From Ectocarpus siliculosus (lineage: Eukaryota; Sar; Phaeophyceae; Ectocarpales; Ectocarpaceae), in assembly GCA_000310025.1 (NCBI GenBank), contig FN648476.1, positions 14,584 through 38,233 on the forward strand: a stretch of 23,650 nucleotides of DNA, written 5' to 3'. The notes beneath the pieces are model-generated. The model had not been told where the DNA came from, searched no databases, and saw only the letters and a list, made by a program, of their open reading frames with translations. The position numbers and the translations under genes were made by a program. This document shows positions 18,501 to 23,650 of the stretch, one piece after another (the first letter of the stretch is position 1; each line of letters starts with the position of its first letter).

Positions 18501-20876
18501 CGTTTACAGGCCGTGCGCAATCAAAACTGGACAATACGCTCTGCTTCTGGGACGCGAGCAGAGCGATTGTGTATGATCACACGCCATTGGCAGTAGTTTG
18601 TGGATGTCATCGGCCGAAAGCCTCCCTCTGGCATGCGTTGTGGACTGGTAGCGGGTGACACACGGAGCAAACACGCGGCGGAACAAGAAAAATGTCCAAA
18701 AAGTCAACACCGCAACGCACTTCGGTTCACGTTTACAGGCCGTGTGCAATCAAAACTGGACAATACGCTCTGTTTCTGGGACGCGAGCAGAGGGTATGTA
18801 TATGATCACACGCCACTGGCTGCAGTTTGTGGATGTCGACAGCGTAAAGCCTCTCTCTGGCGTGCGTTTTGACTGGTCACACATATATGCAGCAGGCACA
18901 AAAACGGCTCTTTTCGGCCTAAAGGCAACAACGTCAGCAGAGCAATTTGGCAGGGTTGACGTTATGGGCTCGTGTGCTGCCAACACGACGCAGAACGGCC
19001 TGATTTTTTTTTACCTGCAGAGGGTTTGTGCATGACCTCATGATACTGGCCTCTGTTTGGCCAGCAGACGGTGTAGTTCCTCGTTCTGGCACGATCGGGG
19101 TGTGACCAGGGGGTGACCCCCCCCAATTCCAAACTGGAAATTATCAGCCGATCCTGTTTGGAAAATGGGCCTATTTTCCAACGCGGCAGCTGGGATCCTA
19201 GGAAATATTCGGCGATTTGGAATTTGGGCGTTTGGAATTGGCCAAATTCCTCCGCGTAAGACGCTCAAATAATTATTTGGGCTGAAAAGCCCCCCCCTCT
19301 AAAAGAAAAACCCGAAATAATCACGACGTAAGACTCGGCCTGATCTGGGCAGGGCCGATACCAGAGGAGCTGGAGGATCTCACTGAGCTTAAGGAGCTAT
19401 GGTTGGACAACAACAACCTTACGGGTAAGGGATGCTGGATTCGGCACGATGTCTCCTCTACGTCTCGGGTTGTTTGAACTTGTGGAAACTATGATCTGCC
19501 TATGCGTGACCGGGACACGATCGACGGAGATCGATATTGTACACGTTCTAGAAGCCGCGGAACACACGTCAACGTTCTGACCTCTCTAAAGTTTGACTTT
19601 TGCATGTGCTGCAGTTGAGCTGGGGAACCTGGGTACCCTGACAACACTCGACCTGTGGGGATCAATGAGAACAAATCGAGATTAATTGAACACTCTGTTC
19701 TTGTTTTTTCTACAAGACGGTCTCCGTAGATGCTGCCCCACCAACAACGCGTACGCGGAATTCATGCACGTTCGGAACTCGAAAGAAAAAAAACGCTTTT
19801 CGATCTGTTCAACTCGCTATCTAACTTGTTGTTGGAGGGGTAGCGGTGAAGAGATCAAAAGCGTTTTTTTTTCTGTCGAGCTCTGAACATGCATGAACCC
19901 CGTCCACGCGTATGGGGGATTCATGCATGTCTAGAATTTGAAGGAAAAAAACACGCTCTTCGATCTGTTCAACTCACCATCATCTAACTTTGTGTTGAAG
20001 AGGTTGGGGTGCTCGAGGGCGCCAAGATCTCCTAGCTGCGGTGGGATGGGGCCTGTAGACGAACGAGTCAAAGAAGAGCACTTTGGCGGTGTAAAGCAAA
20101 AATATCCCCCGAGTTCTAGAACATCGGTCCCGCCTGCGAGTTGGCAGGACCGATGGTCTAGAAAATCCGTCATACGTTTGGAAACCGACAATAGAAATAG
20201 TCACGTTGACGCACTCCTCACCGTCAAAGCCTCTGCAGCTGATTTAGAGCTCCTAGCTCTTTGGAGATGTGTCCTTTGCAAGTAGCATATCAGCGGGCAT
20301 ACGAAAGTGAATGAGGGGAGTGCGAAGCTTCTACAACATGTGTCCCGCCTACGCGTGGTGGGAAAATATCCACGGAGATCGACGCCTTAGAATAAATACA
20401 TGTGTGTTCCACGATCCACCCACGAACGGAATGTCCCTTCCCATCCCACAAATACCACCATGCAGGCGAAATCCCGGCGTCGCTAGGAGAACTCGTCAAG
20501 CTGGAAACGCTTTACCTCGGCGGAAACAAACTCAGCGGTAAGTTTCTCCGACAGACTCGGCGCGTTTGCAGCACACCAGATTTAATCCTGCCCGCGCGTG
20601 TGCGGGATCGGTCTTCTAAATCTTACATCGCAACCTGTACTGTCAGGTAACTCCGTAGGAAGAGCAGTGAACGAAATCCACGGCATGGGTGAGCAGGTGG
20701 TATAGTTTATTTGATCGTGCGTAGACCATGACATGTTGTAGAAACAACCGACTTTTCCTTCGGAATTCCAACCATATGCCGTGCTTCGACTTCCTAATCT
20801 ACAGGACACATCCCACCAGAGTTAGGAAATGCTAGCGCCTTGAAGGCACTGGACCTCAGCTTCAACAAGTTGGACG
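12411..20876 (+). CDS. Exon-modular LRR gene (ROCO-type LRR candidate), 5' part, seven exons in window
   Basis: Exons: 12411-12582, 16590-16661, 17295-17366, 17826-17897, 19353-19424, 20466-20537 and 20805-20876, all ending in phase 1, so they join in frame for 201 codons plus one base. The first exon encodes an N-terminal cap (MAQTDRAALLALYHATGG, then a W-x-G segment, then VVKLNL..NNVQG) typical of brown-algal LRR proteins. Each later exon is exactly 72 bp and encodes one 24-residue plant-type LRR of GxIPxxLGxLxxLxxLxLxxNxLxG form. Such proteins bind ligands through the LRR solenoid; in Ectocarpus, LRR-ROCO GTPases with one exon per repeat have been proposed as immune receptors. No ROC/COR, kinase or membrane segment is present, and no stop is reached, so the 3' part must lie beyond the window or be lost. 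The ATG has a strong context (A at -3, G at +4); an acceptor (AG at 12395-12396) 14 bp upstream suggests a 5' UTR intron. Confidence 0.75.
13158..13229 (-). pseudogene. LRR exon remnant M1 (minus strand)
   Basis: Exactly 72 bp and open in the module phase, reading PIPAGVGAPRELKTLL then HSNKLFG, a clear LRR. Both splice sites are damaged: the acceptor dinucleotide reads TG instead of AG and the donor GC instead of GT. It lies antisense inside the first intron of the plus-strand LRR gene. Confidence 0.75.
13300..14990 (-). mobile_element. Degenerate non-LTR (LINE-type) retrotransposon, reverse transcriptase region
   Basis: Minus-strand fragments in several frames together follow the order of a LINE reverse transcriptase. 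A segment before the fingers (about 14937-14778) is followed by GPGGIVNES and NLVRKNEYAPRRW (about 14770-14640), ITLLNTVG (about 14600) and CLFLDV (about 14390). A diverged catalytic box reads FHND (14076-14100) where a [FY]xDD motif is expected. A Cys/His tail motif with CEC, C, H and C (13579-13629) follows. Stops and frameshifts separate the pieces and the catalytic aspartate pair is not intact, so the copy is dead. Its insertion explains much of the length of the LRR gene's first intron. Ends are approximate. Confidence 0.8.
15307..15377 (-). pseudogene. LRR exon remnant M2 (minus strand)
   Basis: After an intact CTACAG acceptor the module starts GPIPG, then a one-base loss shifts it into GELAALQGLHLDQNRPT. 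Length is 71 bp instead of 72. The donor is lost (CATGAGTC where GGTGAGT is expected). A clear but broken LRR exon. Confidence 0.75.
15441..15466. repeat. Palindromic spacer element E1
   Basis: ATTGCC-ACGCGT-GGGTGA core, with outer TAGAAC (about 15433) and GTTCTA (about 15465) arms in inverted orientation. Lies after M2. Confidence 0.6.
16365..16438 (+). pseudogene. Frameshifted plus-strand LRR exon
   Basis: Follows a good CTACAG acceptor and begins GHMPSL, but the second half (LGNLRALDGLNL) lies in another frame: the copy is 74 bp, two bases longer than a module. Its sequence and downstream intron closely match the exon at 20805-20876 and that exon's upstream intron. Inclusion would break the reading frame, so I leave it out of the gene model. 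Confidence 0.75.
16590..16661 (+). CDS. LRR gene exon 2 (module P1)
   Basis: 72 bp, acceptor CTACAG, donor GTGAGC, phase 1 at both ends. Encodes GKIPPQLGDLRALEALDL and the SLNKLNG end. Intact. The exon with both flanking introns is a close relative of exon 7 (20805-20876). Confidence 0.85.
16764..16835 (-). pseudogene. LRR exon remnant M3 (minus strand)
   Basis: 72-bp module after a TTTGCAG acceptor: GRIPVELGG, then an in-frame TAG, then RELKQLWLSEYQLA. The donor reads GATAAG where GGTAAG is expected, so the GT is lost. Dead by stop codon and splice loss. Confidence 0.85.
16921..16943. repeat. Palindromic spacer element E2
   Basis: GTCCTGCC arm, ACGCAT centre, GGCGGGA arm; between M3 and M4. 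Confidence 0.7.
16974..17044 (-). pseudogene. LRR exon remnant M4 (minus strand)
   Basis: Reads LPELGKLAALRELNLLRNQL. The donor TGTGAGA is intact and the acceptor TTGCAG present, but the 5' part lacks one base (71 bp), so it would shift the frame if spliced in. Confidence 0.8.
17139..17161. repeat. Palindromic spacer element E3
   Basis: GTCCGCC arm, ATGCGT centre, GGGCAGGAC arm, preceded by GATCTCCGTAGATC; between M4 and exon 3. Confidence 0.75.
17295..17366 (+). CDS. LRR gene exon 3 (module P2)
   Basis: 72 bp, acceptor GTGCAG, donor GTGATC, phase 1-1. Encodes GTIPEALGNLSALVSLWL and the SNNSLEG end, an intact plant-type LRR with its variable xLxLxx face free of stops. Confidence 0.9.
17431..17507. 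repeat. Palindromic spacer element E4 with long arms
   Basis: The core GGTTGGCGTTGGCGGGAC (17461-17478) is flanked by arms of about 27 bp (17432-17460 and 17479-17507) that are imperfect inverted copies. They contain GAACAAGA and TCCGTA-ATGC. Between exon 3 and M5. Confidence 0.75.
17550..17621 (-). pseudogene. LRR exon remnant M5 (minus strand)
   Basis: 72 bp and open, GPIPPELGNVGALKTL then HVGINKLT, with a good CTGCAG acceptor. The donor reads GTTGAG where GGTGAG is expected, so GT is lost. Together with its flanks it is an inverted relative of the plus-strand remnant at 19615-19673. Confidence 0.85.
17719..17740. repeat. Palindromic spacer element E5
   Basis: GTCTCGCCC arm, ACGCGT centre, TGGGATC arm; between M5 and exon 4. 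Confidence 0.65.
17826..17897 (+). CDS. LRR gene exon 4 (module P3)
   Basis: 72 bp, acceptor TTGCAG, donor GTGAGT, phase 1-1. Encodes GPVPPQLRNLAALEKLSL and the RRNQLSG end. Intact. Confidence 0.9.
18011..18030. repeat. Palindromic spacer element E6
   Basis: CGCCG, ACGCGT, GGGCGGGAC; between exon 4 and the inserted 1.24-kb element before exon 5. Confidence 0.7.
18099..19340. mobile_element. Putative non-autonomous DNA transposon (1.24 kb) with about 40-bp inverted ends
   Basis: The left end GGCCGAGTCTTACGTCGTGA (from 18099) is repeated inverted at the right end (to 19340). Both then continue similarly through an ATTAT-TCGG, a T-rich tract and a run of G. A 3-bp TGA flanks each side (18096-18098 and 19341-19343) as a possible target-site duplication. 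The interior carries about 229-bp tandem repeats and no transposase. A GG start and a 3-bp duplication would suit a PIF/Harbinger-like family, but TGA is not the usual TWA. It sits 12 bp upstream of LRR exon 5 and inside the plus-strand gene. Confidence 0.65.
18229..19030. repeat. Tandem repeat of about 220-229 bp, three to four copies
   Basis: GTGGATGTC followed by GGCCGAA-type sequence recurs at 18381, 18600 and 18829 (spacings 219 and 229). GTCAACACCGCAAC followed by TTCGGTTCACGTTTACAGG recurs at 18474 and 18703. The first copy (from about 18229) and a fourth (about 18890-19030, with GGCTCGTGTGC…CCAACA) are more diverged. Open frames across the array come from a unit with few stops and show no domain. 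The array lies inside the inverted-repeat-bounded element. Confidence 0.85.
19353..19424 (+). CDS. LRR gene exon 5 (module P4)
   Basis: 72 bp, phase 1-1, donor GTAAGG. Encodes GPIPEELEDLTELKEL then WLDNNNLTG. The acceptor AG (19351-19352) is present, but the upstream 12 bp join directly onto the end of a putative transposon, leaving a poor polypyrimidine tract (GATCTGGGCAG). The exon may be spliced less efficiently or skipped; skipping would keep the frame. Confidence 0.75.
19495..19518. repeat. Palindromic spacer element E7
   Basis: TCTGCCTATGCGTGACCGGG followed by ACAC; diverged copy, with GATCGACGGAGATCG just after it. Between exon 5 and the truncated exon at 19615. Confidence 0.55.
19615..19673 (+). 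pseudogene. Truncated plus-strand LRR exon
   Basis: After an intact GCTGCAG acceptor the module begins at VELGNLGTLTTLDLWG. Compared with the related minus-strand module at 17550-17621 it lacks about 12 bp at the start (the GPIP part) and about 12 bp near the end, including the donor region. Not usable as an exon as it stands. Confidence 0.75.
19733..19767. repeat. Palindromic spacer element E8
   Basis: TGCCCCACC arm, ACGCGT centre, CGGAATTCATGC arm, preceded by TCTCCGTAGATG; between the truncated exon at 19615 and M6. The right flank resembles that of E9. Confidence 0.65.
19818..19856 (-). pseudogene. LRR exon fragment M6 (minus strand)
   Basis: Only the 3' third of a module remains (SNNKLDS followed by ELNRSK-type intron sequence); the donor reads GC instead of GT. 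With its flank it is a direct tandem relative of M7 (19978-20052). Confidence 0.65.
19889..19928. repeat. Palindromic spacer element E9
   Basis: ATGCATGAACCCC on the left and GGGGGATTCATGCAT on the right around GTCCACGCGTAT: a 40-bp near-perfect palindrome between M6 and M7. Confidence 0.85.
19978..20052 (-). pseudogene. Intact-looking minus-strand LRR exon M7 (orphan)
   Basis: A 75-bp module (one extra GAT codon at the end) with acceptor GTCTACAG and donor GGTGAGTT both present, phase 1-1. It reads GPIPPQLGDLGALEHPNL then FNTKLDDG. It is the only minus-strand module with open frame and both splice sites. Without a minus-strand partner gene in the window it is an orphan exon; a minus-strand transcript could in principle use it. 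Confidence 0.7.
20114..20163. repeat. Palindromic spacer element E10
   Basis: Left arm TTCTAGAACATCGGTCCCGCC and right arm GGCAGGACCGATGGTCTAGA pair almost completely around TGCGAGTT. This 50-bp palindrome is the clearest example of the family's outer arms; between M7 and M8. Confidence 0.85.
20222..20273 (-). pseudogene. Truncated LRR exon M8 (minus strand)
   Basis: GHISKELGALNQLQRL followed by TGA; only 52 bp between an AAG acceptor and a GGTGAGG donor, so about 20 bp of the LRR is deleted and the frame is broken. Confidence 0.75.
20341..20363. repeat. Palindromic spacer element E11
   Basis: TGTCCCGCC, ACGCGT, GGTGGGA, preceded by TTCTACAACATG and followed by CCACGGAGATCG; between M8 and exon 6. 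Confidence 0.75.
20466..20537 (+). CDS. LRR gene exon 6 (module P5)
   Basis: 72 bp, acceptor ATGCAG, donor GTAAGT (the best donor in the gene), phase 1-1. Encodes GEIPASLGELVKLETLYL and the GGNKLSG end. Intact. Confidence 0.9.
20585..20608. repeat. Palindromic spacer element E12
   Basis: ATCCTGCCCGC, GCGT, GTGCGGGAT, followed by TTCTAAA; between exon 6 and exon 7. Confidence 0.7.
20805..20876 (+). CDS. LRR gene exon 7 (module P6)
   Basis: 72 bp, acceptor CTACAG, donor GTGAGT, phase 1-1. Encodes GHIPPELGNASALKALDL and the SFNKLDG end. Intact and the last plus-strand module I can find; the following intron runs past 21 kb and no further plus-strand exon is recognisable to the window end. Confidence 0.9.
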
Positions 20877-20990
20877 GTGAGTCCAGGAGGTCGGATGGCG
20901 GAATTAGCTATTTCGACTTCTTCTTCTGTAGAAGCAACAGTGATGAATCCCACACACCTACACGTGCAAAATGATTGCCACTCCTCTCAC

Positions 20991-21062
20991 CTGCGAGTTG
21001 GGTGGTGGTAAGGTCAAGAACCGTGAGCTCCGCAAGGATTCCCAGCTCTTTAGGGATGGAAC
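20991..21062 (-). pseudogene. LRR exon remnant M9 (minus strand)
   Basis: 72 bp and open: GSIPKELGILAELTVLDL then TTTQLAG, with an intact donor GGTGAGA. The acceptor is lost (CTCGCTG where a CAG is expected). It lies antisense in the intron after exon 7. Confidence 0.8.
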
Positions 21063-22194
21063 CAGCGAGCAGTGAGTTGACAGCCGAAGGTAACTGGTTC
21101 CTTTTTTTATATGTCGGCGTACTAGAAAGCAAATATTTGGAATAAGTGATCCGTTCGGAATGGGCTCATGATAGTACAGTGTCAGTGTCATCAAGGAGTG
21201 ATGCAAGGGTGTGCAAAAAACTAAACACGTTATCCCACACCCCCGAGAGGACCCAGCATTTGAAAAAAAAACTTATTTTCCTCATGATACTTTTTTTCAT
21301 CTTATGTATTCAATAATGCATGTCAAACCTATTTAACTTGTCGTGCACAGATGACACGCAGTGTGACACTAAAATGCGCCTTACATGCCTGTCCTTGGGG
21401 GAGAAACCACGCATTATCCACACGACATCGTCGAATGAATTTGCGGTGACTCAAAGCCCGGAGTAGCATCACGCCTCTACGCGCGTGAACGAAGAACCCC
21501 AAACCTCGACGGAAACCGCGGTACCCTATGTCATGTGGGAGCTCGCACGTAGGTGGGAGTGTTACGTTCGCCTACCGTTCCACCTACCACTGTCCGACAT
21601 TCTCGCACGCAGAACTACGCCACCCAAAACGAACGCCTATTCGGGGTGAGTTTACGCCACATCGAACGTACGTTCGGCTCCTCTTCTTCCTTCTTCTCCT
21701 TCTCCTCCTCCTTTTCCACCGCGTCCTCCTCCTCTCCCCTTCCTCCTTGTCTTCTCCCCCTTACCCCGACCCCTACCCCCCTACCACCATGTTCCTCACA
21801 CTGCGCTCTTCCCTTCTTCGCTAGACTCCGAATTGACATCTCCCACTGCGCGCCAAGAGCACTTTTTACTGTACTCTTGCGCCGCAACAGCCTAGGCCAA
21901 ACCTATTACACCCCTGAGGGTGCGCTGTGATCGTGCTCTCTCTAGTCGTCTAGGTGTAGTACACCGTGCAGCGTGTAGGCGCGGCGAGCGCACACCGTAG
22001 GGGCACGCAGATGCACAATATCCCCCCTATACAGGCACGATCCCCCTTCAAATGTAAAGAAGACCAATCAGTAACCAGAAACGGGTTACCCGGGTGGTGT
22101 ATCACCTTTTTGGGGTACACTTTAGCAACTCAACACACATGCACCCCCAGGCAGCCAGCTGATTGGCCAAAACACCATCGTACTCACTTTTGGA
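21063..22194. other. Non-coding stretch downstream of the last LRR exon
   Basis: No recognisable gene or LRR module. It contains a pyrimidine-rich TCCTTCTCC-type tract (about 21678-21770) on the plus strand; the open frames across it are low complexity. Possibly intron of the LRR gene. Confidence 0.5.
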
Positions 22195-22880
22195 GAAACC
22201 TCCACCGGGTACAAGTCCCGCCTGCATCTCGACCCTGCAAACGATGCTGGTTACTGGTGTACCCCGATTTTACCTCCAGAAATGGTCCTGTAATCCCGGC
22301 GCCCGACGACCCTGAAACCCGCAAAAAGAACCGTGAACCGCACATACCCGCACAACACACCGTGTACCGCACGTACCGCACAATAGCCACAAAACCAAAA
22401 ACCACAAATGCTCGTTGAAGGGACCGCCTCCAAAGGATACTAATCTCCGACAGCCTCTTCCGTAGATCTCGGCGCAACCAAACCGTCGTGTCCTGTGCCT
22501 CGGAGGCTTGACGAGGCAAGCATGAGGCAGGTCGTGCCCGTTTTGTTTCTCTGTGCCTCTCTGTGCTCGCTTATCAGCACCACAGCGAGCTAACTCGCGC
22601 GTCGAGCGAGTTCGACCCTCTTGGGAGAGGGGCCGGTATCCTCTGGAGGCGGTGCGCATCAACGAGCGTTGGTGGTTTGGTTGTGTGGCTAATGTGCGGT
22701 ACGTGCGGTACACGTGTGTTTTTCTGCGGGTTTTAGAGTCGTCGGGCGTCGGGATTTTTTTGATCATTTCTGGGTACAAAATCGACCCCTTCCGCCTACA
22801 CTGGGAACCAGCGTCGGTTGCACTAGAGGGTCTCCAGATGCCACTGGCTACCTGAGTTCTAAGTCTACCCGGTTGTGGTT
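22195..22880. mobile_element. Long inverted-repeat (fold-back) element
   Basis: Arms of about 245 bp: the left arm (about 22195-22440) in reverse complement matches the right arm (22636-about 22880) through many blocks. Examples are GTATCC-TGGAGGCGGT, TGTGCGGTACGTGCGGTACA, GTCGTCGGGCG, ACCATTTCTGG-like and CCAGTAACCAGC-like segments. A 195-bp spacer (22441-22635) separates the arms. No protein-coding capacity is evident. A transcript through it would fold into a long imperfect hairpin and could feed small-RNA production. Exact ends and target-site duplication not determined. Confidence 0.75.
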
Positions 22881-23160
22881 ATTGTTTTTTCAAGAAATTG
22901 GTATGGTCAGATTTTATATAGGATGTAATAGACCGTCCGCGGGGGGGGGAATGGTCATTTCGTATCCTCCCCCCCAAAAATCCTCCCAAAAAAGCGAGTA
23001 CCTAGGTGAGCTCACCCTTGAGGGTTGCAACTGTTACGTAAAACAGCAGCCTTTCAGGACCGCCCATTGCTGGCTTCCAGCTGCCATTGTGACGTTTCCC
23101 CAGCTCAACAGGTCACAAGCTGACATCGAACATCTTGCGAACGTCACGATTTATCTTTTC

Positions 23161-23232
23161 TAAAAAGTAGTACAATTATATGCAATGTCGCATGAACATG
23201 TATCAGATTTCCTAGCTCCGGCGGGATAAGAC
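23161..23232 (-). pseudogene. Decayed LRR exon M10 (minus strand)
   Basis: After a CTAAAG acceptor-like site the first half reads GLIPPELGNL, then the LRR pattern is lost (HVHATLHIIV). No donor at the expected place. A further, weaker ELG-like scrap lies near 23080-23105 on the same strand. Confidence 0.6.
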
Positions 23233-23320
23233 CTTTAGCGACACAGCAATTATGAATTCAGCTGGAAAAAGGAAATTATCCCGGAAAATGCCCTGGTGGT
23301 CCTTTCAGCACCAACTACTC

Positions 23321-23345
23321 ACCCACGCCACCATAGGCAGGACGC
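23321..23345. repeat. Palindromic spacer element E13 (diverged)
   Basis: CCCACGCC…GGCAGGACGC; its reverse complement resembles E7 (CTGCCTATG). About 90 bp from M10. Confidence 0.45.
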
Positions 23346-23650
23346 ATCTTCTGCAGTCTAGTATTTCGGGACAATGTTGTTGTTGTTGTCTTCACATTTA
23401 AAACCGTTTCAATCTCTGTATCCAGTACCTTCTTGTGTCCGCACTAGTCTAACACTTGGCGCGGTCGATTCCCGCGGTCACAGACCAACTTACCCAAAAA
23501 AGGTATACGAAAACAAAATGGACCCGAAGTGTCTGCAAGTCAATAGAAATCAACGACAGAAAGTCTGGGACACTCCGCTCGCCTCTACACGCTATGCGAG
23601 GTAACCAACCATAGACTGGAAAAGGAAAGAACACGACAAAGAAAAGGAAA
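23346..23650. other. Window end, nothing recognised
   Basis: No supported gene. A short GCGCGGTCGAT match to the 28-bp dispersed repeat is near 23459. Confidence 0.5.

Noticed and set aside
18155-18872. Open frames of 90-167 codons across the 229-bp tandem repeats
   Set aside because: The same frame is repeated because the unit is repeated; no domain, stops and shifts between copies.
16764-20876. Repeat-unit-repeat alternation as a CRISPR-like array
   Set aside because: The alternation is LRR exons and diverged palindromes with splice sites in eukaryotic DNA; units vary in spacing and no cas genes are present.
21528-21930. Overlapping frames through the TCCTTCTCC tract
   Set aside because: Low-complexity Ser/Phe/Pro or Glu/Lys translations of a pyrimidine tract.

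Overview
The window looks like nuclear DNA of a brown alga close to Ectocarpus. The evidence is GT-AG introns of roughly 0.4-1 kb, GC-rich coding exons in microsatellite-rich non-coding DNA, a plastid-type bipartite leader, and a leucine-rich-repeat (LRR) gene in which every 24-residue repeat is its own 72-bp phase-1 exon. That exon architecture is known from Ectocarpus ROCO-type LRR genes. The assignment is by recognition; no search was run.

Layout. (1) 1-2378: no supported gene, probably the long 3' flank/UTR of the next gene. (2) 2379-8504, minus strand: a complete eight-exon gene for a MoeB/MOCS3/UBA4-type protein of 506 aa, with an E1-like adenylyltransferase domain and a C-terminal rhodanese domain. 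All exon joins stay in frame. It lacks both zinc CxxC pairs, as recalled for cyanobacterial MoeB-rhodanese proteins, and has a signal-plus-transit-like leader. Its introns hold a small inverted-repeat element, CTGT/CT microsatellites and a C17 run that serves as a polypyrimidine tract. (3) 8.6-12.2 kb: intergenic, with a fold-back-like element around a 309-bp TATG microsatellite, and an ACCGCC-rich repeat array just before the next gene. (4) 12.4 kb to beyond 20.9 kb, plus strand: the 5' part of an LRR gene, namely an N-terminal cap exon and six intact LRR exons. Its first intron (4 kb) contains a dead non-LTR retrotransposon. (5) 20.9-23.65 kb: mostly non-coding, with a long hairpin element and one or two decayed LRR exons.

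The most notable structure is at 13.1-23.3 kb. Besides the six plus-strand exons there are nine or ten LRR exons or remnants on the minus strand and two broken ones on the plus strand, all interleaved. Between 16.76 and 20.88 kb there are twelve modules in mixed orientation (- - + - + + + - - - + +). Each of the eleven gaps between them contains exactly one copy of a short imperfect palindromic element (a GTCCYGCC-like arm, an ACGCGT-like centre, a GGCRGGAC-like arm). All six plus-strand exons used in the gene model are intact, whereas all minus-strand modules but one have lost a splice site, the frame or part of their length. Duplicated cassettes (module plus flanking intron) occur in direct and inverted orientation. 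I read this as an exon-shuffling locus in which modules are copied and inverted together with a palindromic spacer. Whether it rearranges in somatic cells cannot be told from one sequence.
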